Shown: positions 1 to 6,919, counted from the stretch's first letter. The stretch: 8,978 nt of DNA from Clostridia bacterium (GCA_016295665.1 JAEDKS010000098.1:1-8978); one strand, 5' to 3'. Made by a program: numbers and translations. Notes: generated by a model from the letters alone, not told the origin.

Positions 1-2
1 TC

Positions 3-554
3 ATGAGCAGGATCATTACCATCGGACGTGAATTCGGCAGCGGCGGACGCGAGCTGGGACGCCGGCTTGCCGAGGAGTTGGGCTATGCCTACTACGACCA
101 GGAGATTGTGACGGAGATCGCACAGCGCGCGGCGCTCTCCGAGGCGTATGTGCACCAGATACTGGAGCACAAGCCGGTAACGCCCTTCCCCATTCGTGTC
201 GGGCACACCTTCACGACCGTCGTGAACGCCCAGCAGCAACAGCACTGGCATGACGTGTACAGGCAGCACGACCAGATTCTCAGGGAGCTGGCGGAAAAGG
301 CGGACTGTGTGATCGTCGGGCGCTGTGCGGTCGTGACCATGGACCGGAGCAGGCGGGTGCGCCCGGGGATCGGGGATTGTCGGGCGCACCCCCTGCGGAT
401 TGATGAGGATTCATCGGAAGGGAGGCCAGGAGCATGGAAAAAACGTTTGGTACCGGCGACGTTGTCGTCTACAAAGCAAGCGGCGTCTTTCGCATTGTGG
501 AAACCGGAACACCGGACTTCGTGTGGGAGAGGCGTCAGCTTTATTACACCCTGA
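3..554 (+). pseudogene. Truncated cytidylate-kinase-like protein (AAK-like P-loop kinase)
   Basis: The first ~109 residues match the cytidylate-kinase-like family of P-loop nucleotide kinases. The N-terminus has a phosphate-binding loop of the type GREFGSGGRELG (residues 8-19) followed by a YYD segment, and VIVGRCA is at 103-109. Family members run about 200-220 residues, and after GRCA should come an RDR-type lid and a second nucleotide-contacting half. Here the frame instead enters a low-complexity Arg/Gly/Pro stretch (codons from about 330 onward), crosses an inverted repeat (355-391), and continues 121 nt into the CarD gene in another frame. No other frame restores the missing half, and there is no room for it before CarD starts at 434. 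I infer a deletion that removed the C-terminal half, so the protein is probably inactive. The ATG is 3 bases from the window edge, so its ribosome binding site is not visible. An assembly error is an alternative. Confidence 0.7.
355..391. repeat. Perfect 11-bp inverted repeat upstream of CarD gene
   Basis: GGGTGCGCCCG (355-365) and CGGGCGCACCC (381-391) are exact reverse complements separated by 15 nt. The RNA would fold into a strong GC-rich stem-loop. No T-tract follows on either side, so it is not a standard intrinsic terminator. It sits where the kinase homology stops and 43 nt before the CarD start. It could be a leftover intergenic hairpin from a deletion junction, or a leader structure affecting CarD expression. 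Confidence 0.6.
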
Positions 555-1000
555 AGGAAGTACACGCCAGAAATCCCAGGGACACGCTCTATGTTCCGAT
601 CAGCTCAGCGGCCCTCATGCGGCCTGTCGTCGGGAAAAAACAGGCCGAGGCCTACCTGAACGGTTTCGCGCTGCTTGAACCAGATCCGGAGTCAACCTCC
701 CGCACAGCCGGGGTGACAGGGCGCTATCAGGCGATGCTTGATGCCTTCGAGCTGCTCCAAACCCTCCGACTGCTCAAGGCGCTGTATCTCAAGGCGCGCT
801 TGACCGGCAGGAACCAGAAGCTGATGGAGGTGGATATTCAGTATCTGAATATCGCGGAAAAGGTCGTTTGCGACGAACTCGCCTATGTGCTCGGCATGAC
901 ACCCCAGGCGGTTCAGGAAGAACTCTATTTGTCCGTTCATCGGAAAGAAGCAAAGGTATATGCCGATCAGCCGTTTCCCGGGGAATCCGAGGGCGTGTAG
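434..1000 (+). CDS. CarD family transcriptional regulator
   Basis: A 188-residue protein with the CarD/CdnL/TRCF architecture. The N-terminal RNA-polymerase-interaction (RID, Tudor-like) domain spans about residues 1-67, opening with FGTGDVVVYKASGVFRI and continuing through YYTL and VPIS..ALMRPVV. The C-terminal part (about 90-170) is all-helical, with LKALYLKARLTGRN followed by a helix resembling the family's DNA-binding C-terminal domain. By family knowledge, CarD proteins bind the RNA polymerase beta subunit and stabilise open promoter complexes, often at rRNA and housekeeping promoters. The start is supported by GGAGG at 421-425, 8 nt before the ATG. No sigma-A promoter is obvious just upstream, so it may be transcribed with the truncated kinase. 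Its last 34 nt overlap the 3' end of the convergent anti-sigma gene. Confidence is high for family, low for targets. Confidence 0.9.
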   Translation: MEKTFGTGDVVVYKASGVFRIVETGTPDFVWERRQLYYTLKEVHARNPRDTLYVPISSAALMRPVVGKKQAEAYLNGFALLEPDPESTSRTAGVTGRYQAMLDAFELLQTLRLLKALYLKARLTGRNQKLMEVDIQYLNIAEKVVCDELAYVLGMTPQAVQEELYLSVHRKEAKVYADQPFPGESEGV

Positions 1001-2172
1001 AATCTCTGGATGTCTCCCGTTTGGGGGTCGATGATGATGCCATATACCGTCCGGGGCGCATCAGCGTGATCGGTAAAATAGACAACGTAGGCTGGGTACT
1101 GCAGGGAATCATCTGCCGCATAGGGATCGTACAGCTTATACCACACGCTAATCGCATACTGCTGAACGTCAATGCCCTGCGCCTGCAGTGCCTGCCTTGC
1201 GAGGGCGATGGCTGTCTCCTCGCTGATTTCGTCATCAGCAGGAAGGCCGTTGTCATCGCCAAGCCATTGTGCCTTCTCCGCCAGAGACCACTGTTCCTCG
1301 CGGGTCTGCGGCAGCAGGGGGGCTGTCCCGCTTTCATCCTCTGCCATCATCTCAGCCACATGGACGGGCGTATAGACCCCCAGCGCAGCGTCCTCGATGA
1401 CCTCGCCGGTTCTTGTCATCAGAACCGTGTACTCCGGCCCGGACGCCCCGTATGGATCGGTCTGCCATGAAACCATCCAGCACGGCTCCTCGTGATCCTG
1501 ATTCGTGAAGAAGGACACATTGATCATCCGGTTCTCCAGCGCATCCTGCGTGACCATCCGGGCTGACAAAATCGCCTCCCTTGCGCGCTCAACCGCTTCT
1601 TCTCTCGTCATGTCGCTCTCCTCGGGAAGAACATCCCGCCACGAATCAAGGAGCGTCACCTTCGACTGGATGGTATCGCTGTACCAGGCCTTGTCCTCCA
1701 GAGACCAGGTTGACATCGGCCCCTTGAGACGCTCCATGATGTCCACATGGGAAACGGCGTCCTCGCGACCGAAGGTGCTGACAATCAGCTGCGATGCCCG
1801 CTGCTCCTTCTCATCCTCCGGGAGCTGTTCGTCGTGCAGGGCGCTTAGCTCCTCCACGGGAAATGACCACCCGTTTTCCGAGAGCAGATCAATCCATTCC
1901 AGCTTTTCATCGAGGCTCCAGGTGGATAGCGGCCCGCGCTCCACGTCCATATCAATGGCTTTCTCCAACAGAGCGCCTGACAGCGCGGCGGCCTTGGCGG
2001 TTCCGGCTGCGATGAGCAGCACGGCCAGAAGAACCAGGGCGGCAGAGCGCTTCTTCCTTACGGGCCTGCCTCCCGCCGTGATTTCATCCATCATCATCCG
2101 GTGCCGTCCTTCGGTCACATACAGTCCGGAGAGATTCTCGTCGAGACACTGTCTGATCCTTTCCCTGTTCAT
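967..2172 (-). CDS. Putative membrane anti-sigma factor / sensor with PepSY-like domains
   Basis: A 401-residue single-pass membrane protein. A short basic cytoplasmic segment (1-42, ending RKKR) precedes one transmembrane helix (about 43-65), then a long extracytoplasmic region. That region holds three copies of a W-S-L-x-x-K motif: GPLSTWSLDEKLEW (80-93), GPMSTWSLEDKAWY (151-164) and QWSLAEKAQW (294-303). Two PepSY-like alpha/beta segments follow the pattern (E)EAxxxAxxAl...TGEV: about 189-265 and 317-392 (the latter ending DPQTGDIQRF). The start codon overlaps the stop of the upstream ECF sigma gene (ATGA), and a GAGGAGG site lies just before it, so the two are translationally coupled. Position and topology suggest an anti-sigma factor that binds the sigma factor with its ~40-residue N-terminus; this is inference, since no classical anti-sigma zinc-finger motif is present. 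The ligand is unknown. The gene ends inside the convergent CarD gene. Confidence 0.75.
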   Translation of the reverse strand: MNRERIRQCLDENLSGLYVTEGRHRMMMDEITAGGRPVRKKRSAALVLLAVLLIAAGTAKAAALSGALLEKAIDMDVERGPLSTWSLDEKLEWIDLLSENGWSFPVEELSALHDEQLPEDEKEQRASQLIVSTFGREDAVSHVDIMERLKGPMSTWSLEDKAWYSDTIQSKVTLLDSWRDVLPEESDMTREEAVERAREAILSARMVTQDALENRMINVSFFTNQDHEEPCWMVSWQTDPYGASGPEYTVLMTRTGEVIEDAALGVYTPVHVAEMMAEDESGTAPLLPQTREEQWSLAEKAQWLGDDNGLPADDEISEETAIALARQALQAQGIDVQQYAISVWYKLYDPYAADDSLQYPAYVVYFTDHADAPRTVYGIIIDPQTGDIQRFYTPSDSPGNG

Positions 2173-2690
2173 ATGCGATCCTCCTCTCCTTGTTCAGAAC
2201 GAAGCAGGGCATAGGCCTTCTTCAGACAACGGCTGACCGTGGGCCGACTGATTCCCAGCGCGCTGGCGACCTCCTCTGCCGTCATGCCCTGATAGTGGTA
2301 CAGCAGAATCACATGCCTGTATTTCTCGGGCAATCCCAGAACATCAAGAAAGAGCTCACGGGAATCCTGCGAGATGGGGGTCAGCGCCGGCGGCAGATCC
2401 TCCAGAGAGCGTGTCGCGCTTCTGTGCCTGAACCAGCTGGAGCGCCTGTAGTCCCGGCAGGTGTTTACCGCAATTCGCATGATCCATGTCTTGACGGAGC
2501 AGTCGTTGCGCTGCTCAAACCTGTCCATGCTGCGCCACACCTTGGTGAAGGTATCCTGCAGGGCATCCTCCGCCATGCCCCTGTCAGCCAGGCAGAGGAA
2601 GCAGATACGAAGAACCTCCGTTTCATAGGTGCGCATCAGCTGCTCAAATTCGGCTTCACGAACGTCGCCTGTTGCCGAAGCGATGTTCAT
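2169..2690 (-). CDS. ECF-type RNA polymerase sigma factor (sigma-70 family)
   Basis: A 173-residue extracytoplasmic-function sigma factor with only regions 2 and 4. Region 2 covers about residues 15-80: FEQLMRTYETEVLRICF, the DALQDTFTKVWRS core-binding helix, then TWIMRIAVNTCRDYRR for -10 recognition. A short linker leads to region 4 (about 115-165), with LPEKYRHVILLYHYQG and a helix-turn-helix, MTAEEVASALGISRPTVSR, that reads the -35 element. I chose the ATG at 2690 because AAAGGAGG (2707-2700) is 8-9 nt upstream; the GTG at 2699 overlaps that Shine-Dalgarno and is unlikely to be used. It overlaps the downstream membrane protein gene by 4 nt. ECF factors are usually held inactive by the co-encoded membrane partner and often control their own operon; a possible ECF-type promoter is noted upstream. 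The exact ECF group and regulon cannot be told from sequence alone. Confidence 0.93.
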   Translation of the reverse strand: MNIASATGDVREAEFEQLMRTYETEVLRICFLCLADRGMAEDALQDTFTKVWRSMDRFEQRNDCSVKTWIMRIAVNTCRDYRRSSWFRHRSATRSLEDLPPALTPISQDSRELFLDVLGLPEKYRHVILLYHYQGMTAEEVASALGISRPTVSRCLKKAYALLRSEQGEEDRI

Positions 2691-2714
2691 CAGCCTCACC
2701 TCCTTTCATCTCAA

Positions 2715-2743
2715 TAGACGAAGGAAACAGCTCCTTTTGTAAA
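2715..2743 (-). promoter_or_regulatory. Possible ECF-type promoter of the sigma/anti-sigma operon
   Basis: Read on the minus strand, TTTACA (2743-2738) and CGTCTA (2720-2715) are separated by 17 nt. CGTC-type -10 elements are typical of ECF sigma factors; the -35 lacks the commoner AAC core, so the match is partial. The predicted start near 2708 leaves a leader just long enough for the AAAGGAGG site. If correct, the operon would be autoregulated. Confidence 0.35.
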
Positions 2744-2746
2744 GGG

Positions 2747-2764
2747 CCGGGAAGATTTTCCCGG
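2747..2764. repeat. 7-bp inverted repeat upstream of the sigma operon
   Basis: CCGGGAA (2747-2753) and TTCCCGG (2758-2764) flank a 4-nt spacer. It lies immediately upstream of the proposed -35 element of the sigma operon and downstream, in gapA orientation, of the gapA terminator. It could be an operator or a second hairpin ending gapA transcripts. No T-tract accompanies it. Confidence 0.4.
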
Positions 2765-2795
2765 AGGACCGAATGCGCCCCGGCAGAGCGCGCAC

Positions 2796-2836
2796 AAAAA
2801 CCCCTTCTTCCACCTGCGGTGCAGGGGAAGAAGGGG
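2796..2836 (-). terminator. Rho-independent terminator of gapA
   Basis: On the minus strand, CCCCTTCTTCC (2836-2826) pairs perfectly with GGAAGAAGGGG (2811-2801). An inner CCTGC/GCAGG stem extends the hairpin past one unpaired base, and a run of five T follows (2800-2796). It begins 38 nt after the gapA stop codon and insulates the sigma operon from gapA. Confidence 0.92.
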
Positions 2837-2874
2837 CGAATGGTTTATGTCCGACGGACGATGGGCAGCATCAA

Positions 2875-3906
2875 TTACTTCAGCTCAGCGAAGTACTTGA
2901 TGGTGCGAACCATCTGGGAGGTGTAGGAGTTCTCGTTGTCGTACCAGGACACGACCTGCACCTGATAGGTCTCGTCATCCAGCTTGGCAACCATGGTCTG
3001 GGTGGCGTCGAACAGGGAGCCGAACTTCATGCCGACCACGTCGGAGGACACGATGGGCTCGTCGTTGTAGCCGAAGGACTCGGAAACCTGAGCCTTCATG
3101 GCGGCGTTGATGCTGTCCACGGTCACGTCCTTGCCCTTCACGACAGCCACCAGGATGGTGGTGGAGCCGGTGGTCACAGGCACGCGCTGGGCGGAGCCGA
3201 TCAGCTTGCCGTTCAGCTCGGGGATGACCAGGCCGATGGCCTTGGCAGCACCGGTGGAGTTGGGCACGATGTTGGCGGCGCCGGCACGGGCACGACGCAG
3301 GTCGCCCTTGCGATGGGGGCCGTCCAGGATCATCTGGTCGCCGGTGTAGGCATGCACGGTGGTCATGATGCCGCTCTGGATCGGATAGGCATCATTCAGG
3401 GCCTTGGCCATGGGAGCCAGGCAGTTGGTGGTGCAGGACGCGGCGGAGATGATCTTGTCCTCGGGGGTCAGGGTGTCGTTGTTCACGCTGTACACGATGG
3501 TCTTCAGATCCTTGCCGGCGGGGGCAGAGATGACGACCTTCTTGGCGCCGGCGTCGATGTGCGCCTGGCTCTTGTCCTTGGAGCAGTAGAAGCCGGTGCA
3601 CTCCAGCACCACGTCCACGTCCAGAGCGCCCCAGGGAGCGTTCTTGGCGTCCTTCTCGGCGTAGATCTTGATCTCCTTGCCGTCCACCACGATGGAATCC
3701 TCGGTGGCGGAAACGGTGTGCTTGTCCTCGCCGATCACGCCGCAGAAGCCCTTCTGCGCGGTGTCGTACTTCAGCAGATGCGCCAGCATGGCGGGGCTGG
3801 TCAGGTCGTTGATGGCGACGATCTCATAGCCGGGAGCGTCGAACATCTGACGGAAAGCAAGACGGCCAATGCGGCCGAAACCATTGATAGCAACCTTGAC
3901 TGCCAT
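2875..3906 (-). CDS. gapA: Type I glyceraldehyde-3-phosphate dehydrogenase
   Basis: A 343-residue phosphorylating GAPDH of normal length. It converts glyceraldehyde-3-phosphate, NAD+ and phosphate to 1,3-bisphosphoglycerate in cytoplasmic glycolysis. The NAD-binding Rossmann start is INGFGRIGR (7-15), and Asp34 in AIND favours NAD+ over NADP+. The active site shows SAASCTTNCLAP with catalytic Cys158 and the helper His185 in TTVHAYTGDQ. The C-terminal WYDNENSYTSQMV (321-333) is characteristic. An AAAGGAGG site sits 9 nt before the ATG. It has its own sigma-A promoter, 5' leader hairpin and terminator, so it is monocistronic here; no CggR regulator or pgk/tpi genes are adjacent. Codon choice is strongly biased toward C-ending codons, consistent with high expression. 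Confidence 0.98.
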   Translation of the reverse strand: MAVKVAINGFGRIGRLAFRQMFDAPGYEIVAINDLTSPAMLAHLLKYDTAQKGFCGVIGEDKHTVSATEDSIVVDGKEIKIYAEKDAKNAPWGALDVDVVLECTGFYCSKDKSQAHIDAGAKKVVISAPAGKDLKTIVYSVNNDTLTPEDKIISAASCTTNCLAPMAKALNDAYPIQSGIMTTVHAYTGDQMILDGPHRKGDLRRARAGAANIVPNSTGAAKAIGLVIPELNGKLIGSAQRVPVTTGSTTILVAVVKGKDVTVDSINAAMKAQVSESFGYNDEPIVSSDVVGMKFGSLFDATQTMVAKLDDETYQVQVVSWYDNENSYTSQMVRTIKYFAELK

Positions 3907-3928
3907 TGGAATCTACCTCCTTTGATTT

Positions 3929-3945
3929 CACGGGAATTACCCGTG
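3929..3945 (-). promoter_or_regulatory. 5'-terminal stem-loop of the gapA mRNA
   Basis: CACGGG and CCCGTG form a perfect 6-bp stem with a 5-nt loop. The predicted transcription start (about 3943, 7 nt past the -10) places the hairpin at the very 5' end of the gapA mRNA, upstream of the ribosome binding site. Such hairpins can protect mRNAs from 5'-end-dependent decay; a protein-binding operator is an alternative. Confidence 0.55.
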
Positions 3946-3949
3946 TACT

Positions 3950-3978
3950 ATTGTAATCAATTCCGCTGCATTTTGCAA
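3950..3978 (-). promoter_or_regulatory. Sigma-A promoter of gapA
   Basis: On the minus strand, -35 TTGCAA (3978-3973) and -10 TACAAT (3955-3950) are separated by exactly 17 nt, 44 nt or more upstream of the gapA start. Both hexamers are close to the housekeeping consensus. Confidence 0.85.
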
Positions 3979-4056
3979 GAGCCTAACACACTTTTGACGG
4001 GGATTTTCTGAAAGTTTGACAGATTTCTATCGTTCCGGAGGCAGGGAACTCCCCGT

Positions 4057-4536
4057 TCATTTGTGATACCGCTCCCCGGAAGTGATTTTCATGCACCGGT
4101 ACAGCTGCTCCAGCAGCATGACCCGGGCCAGCTGGTGGGGAAAGGTCATTTTGCTCATGGAGAGCTGCTCGTTTGCCCGGGCGATCACCGCGTCGCTGAG
4201 CCCCAGGGAGCCGCCGATGACCAGCACCACCGACCCCGCGCCCTGCACGGTCAGCTCCTGCAGGTGCGCAGCCAGCGCCGGGGAGTCGTACTGCTTCCCC
4301 GGGATGGTCAGCGCGATCACATAGTCGCCGGGGCGGATGTGGGCCAGGATGCTCTCGCCCTCCCGCTGCCGAACCTGCGCCTCCAGCGCGGCGGAGGCGC
4401 CCTGCGGCTCCGGCAGGTCGGGCAGCTCGAGCTCCTCAAAGCGCCCGTAGCGGGACAGGCGCTTCAGGTATTCGTCCGCCATGGCCCGGTAGGGCTTTTC
4501 CTTCATTTTGCCCACGCAGATGATGGTGCACCTCAT
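4057..4536 (-). CDS. rlmH: 23S rRNA (pseudouridine-1915-N3)-methyltransferase RlmH
   Basis: A 159-residue SPOUT-class methyltransferase matching RlmH over its whole length. It uses S-adenosylmethionine to methylate N3 of pseudouridine 1915 in helix 69 of 23S rRNA on assembled ribosomes. Signature segments are IICVGKMKEKPYR near the N-terminus, YVIALTIPGKQYDS (72-85), the SAM-binding knot IGGSLGL (107-113), FPHQLARVMLLEQLYR (132-147) and the terminal ERYHK. The start ATG overlaps the TGA of the DUF3592 gene (ATGA), with GGAGG 10 nt upstream inside that gene, so it is the last member of a coupled three-gene operon. No clear terminator is seen in the 78 nt before the gapA promoter. Its operon partners (a glycosyltransferase and a DUF3592 protein) have no obvious link to ribosome maturation. 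Confidence 0.97.
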   Translation of the reverse strand: MRCTIICVGKMKEKPYRAMADEYLKRLSRYGRFEELELPDLPEPQGASAALEAQVRQREGESILAHIRPGDYVIALTIPGKQYDSPALAAHLQELTVQGAGSVVLVIGGSLGLSDAVIARANEQLSMSKMTFPHQLARVMLLEQLYRCMKITSGERYHK

Positions 4537-5186
4537 GCGTTCGCTTCCTCCGGCAGGTCAAAGGCATACTTCTTTTCGTTGGAGGGATGGAAGGCCACCT
4601 CGACCCGGTCACCGGGCTGCAGGTTGGTGCTCAGGATGTTGTGGCTGCGGATGTGGACGGTGGTGCCGGTCAGGGGATGGGTGCACTCGGCGGTGACGCG
4701 CAGGGGATGCACCTTGCCCAGATTCACGGAGCGGTTCACGTCCACGGACAGCACGGTGGCGATGACGCGCCGCCCGTACCCGAGCAGGGCCTCCCGGCTC
4801 CGCGCCGCGCTGCCCAGGGCGACGGCGGTGATGATGCCCGCCAGCGCAAAGACGGCGCCCATGGCGGCGAATACGATGCCCATCACCAGAAAGGTGCTGT
4901 CCATGGCGCGGGTGGGGTCGTCCGGATCAATGAACAGCTTGTACTCGTCGCCGACGTGCTGATTCGTGGAGCTGATGCCGCCCTCCACGGTATAGGACTC
5001 GCCGTCCACGATGTAGACGACCAGCGGGTCGCCATCGGAGTCAAAGCCGGTGATGTAGCCGCTCATCGTCACCATGTCGGAGGTCTGATGGGTGTAGTAC
5101 CAGAGAAACCCGAGGCCGAGGGCGAGAAACACCAGGCCAATCAGGCCAAAGGTCAGGAGAAAGATCTTGCTGAGCTTCCGGTTCAT
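4533..5186 (-). CDS. DUF3592-like membrane protein
   Basis: A 217-residue membrane protein of unknown function resembling DUF3592 proteins. It has two hydrophobic helices (about 8-30 and 97-124). The segment between them (31-96) is predicted to be outside and has a small beta-rich look: SGYITGFDSDGDPLVVYIVDG and YKLFIDPDDPT, the latter typical of this group, where a variable (x)IDPxxP follows a beta repeat. After the second helix, the cytoplasmic part (125-217) repeats a similar pattern: VIATVLSVDVN..., LRVTAECTHPLTG and LQPGDRVEVAFHPSN. It therefore looks like two related beta modules on either side of the membrane. Both ends overlap neighbours by 4 nt (ATGA), placing it in the middle of the GT2-DUF3592-rlmH operon. 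AAAGGA lies about 10 nt before its ATG. Function unknown. Confidence 0.75.
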   Translation of the reverse strand: MNRKLSKIFLLTFGLIGLVFLALGLGFLWYYTHQTSDMVTMSGYITGFDSDGDPLVVYIVDGESYTVEGGISSTNQHVGDEYKLFIDPDDPTRAMDSTFLVMGIVFAAMGAVFALAGIITAVALGSAARSREALLGYGRRVIATVLSVDVNRSVNLGKVHPLRVTAECTHPLTGTTVHIRSHNILSTNLQPGDRVEVAFHPSNEKKYAFDLPEEANA

Positions 5187-6919
5187 GCTGTCCGCGTCCT
5201 TTCCGTGTTGACGGTCATGCTGCCCTGCGTCCGTTCCAGCAGGGGACTGTAGTAGTGCTCCACGGGGTGCGCGCCCACCTCTGCGGTCATGCGGGCGAGA
5301 TCGCGCTCCGGCGCGGGGCCGGTCAGGCAGGGGGTGTCTCCCCGACAGCGCATGGCGGCATAGGGGGTGATGACACAGCGGTATCCCGCGCCCAGGGCCT
5401 TCACGCCCAGCACCGCGCCCCGCAGGTCGCTCTCATAGCTGCCGAAGCCGCCCAGGGCGAGGTACCTGTCCCGCCCGATGGCGCACAGCCCGGAGGACAC
5501 GCCCGTCACCTCCCGCAGCTTCCGGTCGAGCAGCTGATAGCATGCGCCCCAGCGGCACTGCCCCGCCTGATAGCGCACCGCGCCTCCGGGCACATCAACC
5601 GCGTAGCCCGCGTGGAGGTAGCACTGCTTCCGGTCAAGGATATTGCTGCCCACCAGCGCCACGTTCGGCTGTGCCGCCAGCGAGAGTAGCTCCCGAAGCC
5701 AGTCCTTCGATTCGGGCAGCAGCCCCTGCGCCACGAACACGAGGTGGCTCCCGGCAGCCATGCGCGCCGCCTCATCGGGGGTGGGGGCGGTGCGGAGCGT
5801 GATGCCCCGCAGCCTCAGGTCACAGGGCTGCTGGCTGATGACGATCACATCGCCCACGGGCAGGGCGGTTTTCCGGAGCAGATGGCGGAGCCAGCGGGCA
5901 AAGTCCGCATCCCGCTTCCACAGCACGAGGGTGGGCGTCACGTCCTTCGGCACGGCGTAGACCATCCGGGGCTGCAGCTCCTCCATGCGCACCTGTGCGT
6001 CCAGTCCAAGCCGCGCAATCTGGTCGGATACCGCCCGCACGGCGGCCTTCGCGCAGCGCTCCGCCGCCTGATGGCTGAAGGAGGTGCCCACCATCCGCCA
6101 GTGATAGAGCACCCGGGGAATGTGGACGATGTGCCGGGCCTGCTCCGTCGCTCTGAGCGCCAGGTCGTGATCCTGACTGCCGTCGCAGCAGCTGCGCAGG
6201 CCGCCCACCCGGTTGAACAGGGCCTTCTCCATCGCCATCAGGTGGCAGATGTAGTTGCCGCTCCGCAGGGCCTCCGGGCTGAAGTCCGGCTTGAGGTGCG
6301 GCTCGAAGAAGCTGTCGCCCTGGGCGGAGCACTTGTCCTCGTCGGAATAGACGAAGTCGGCGCCGCCCTCCGCTGCGGTCAGCACATGATAGACCGCGTC
6401 CGGGGCAAGCAGGTCGTCGTGGTCGCACAGGGCAATCCAGTCGCCGGTGGCGAGGCGGGCCGCCAGGTTGGTGTTGCCGGAGATGTTCAGGTTCTCCGCG
6501 CCCAATTCCACCCGGAAGCGGCTGTCCTCCTGGGCGAGACGAGTGAGCAGCGCCCGGGTTTCCTCTCGGGTGGAGCAGCCATCGTAGAAGCATGCCTCCC
6601 ACTGCCCGCAGGTCTGCTGCAGCAGGGAGTCAGCCAGCGCCCGGAGCAGCACGGGATCCGTGTTCCAGGTGGGAATCAGAATGGAGAGCCGGTGATGGAA
6701 AACGGCGGCGGCCTGCCGGGCACGCTCGGCTTCGGTGGGCGCGGACTGCGCGAGATAGAGCTGATAGCGTGCCTCGCCGTCCAGCCTGACCGCGTCATCG
6801 CGCTGAATCTCCCGGCGGCAGAGCAGCAGCTTGTACAGTGCGCGCCGCCCCAGCCGGGGCAGTCCCTGAATGCCTTCGTTCCGGAGTGTCCGCTTGAGCG
6901 CCTCTTGGATTCGACCCAC
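5183..6919 (-). CDS. GT2 family glycosyltransferase with a degenerate second GT domain
   Basis: A 578-residue protein (from the GTG at 6919). The first catalytic domain begins at LSILIPTWNT (about 78-87) and contains the donor/metal site CDHDD (165-169), YSDEDK (191-196), the GSQDHDL acceptor motif (247-253) and YHWR (272-275), all usual in GT-A family 2 enzymes that build surface polysaccharides or O-antigen-like glycans. The second half (about 300-540) resembles another GT2 domain: LVFVAQGLLPESKDWLREL, NVALVGSNILD and HAGYAVD. It has AQGL where such domains normally keep an acidic Asp-Asp, so it is probably non-catalytic. No transmembrane helix is evident. I reject longer starts (to 6982) because they lie within the promoter; GAGAGG is 10 nt before the GTG. 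It heads the operon with DUF3592 and rlmH. The sugar and acceptor cannot be inferred. Confidence 0.88.
   Translation of the reverse strand: MGRIQEALKRTLRNEGIQGLPRLGRRALYKLLLCRREIQRDDAVRLDGEARYQLYLAQSAPTEAERARQAAAVFHHRLSILIPTWNTDPVLLRALADSLLQQTCGQWEACFYDGCSTREETRALLTRLAQEDSRFRVELGAENLNISGNTNLAARLATGDWIALCDHDDLLAPDAVYHVLTAAEGGADFVYSDEDKCSAQGDSFFEPHLKPDFSPEALRSGNYICHLMAMEKALFNRVGGLRSCCDGSQDHDLALRATEQARHIVHIPRVLYHWRMVGTSFSHQAAERCAKAAVRAVSDQIARLGLDAQVRMEELQPRMVYAVPKDVTPTLVLWKRDADFARWLRHLLRKTALPVGDVIVISQQPCDLRLRGITLRTAPTPDEAARMAAGSHLVFVAQGLLPESKDWLRELLSLAAQPNVALVGSNILDRKQCYLHAGYAVDVPGGAVRYQAGQCRWGACYQLLDRKLREVTGVSSGLCAIGRDRYLALGGFGSYESDLRGAVLGVKALGAGYRCVITPYAAMRCRGDTPCLTGPAPERDLARMTAEVGAHPVEHYYSPLLERTQGSMTVNTERTRTA

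Noticed and set aside
2773..4011. Long plus-strand ORF (412 codons) antisense to gapA
   Set aside because: Gly/Val/His-rich translation with no family resemblance, no ribosome binding site; it is a by-product of the strong codon bias of gapA on the other strand.
4014..4050. Terminator after rlmH from GTTCC/GGAAC pairing
   Set aside because: Only about 5 bp of stem and no T-tract on the minus strand; too weak to call.
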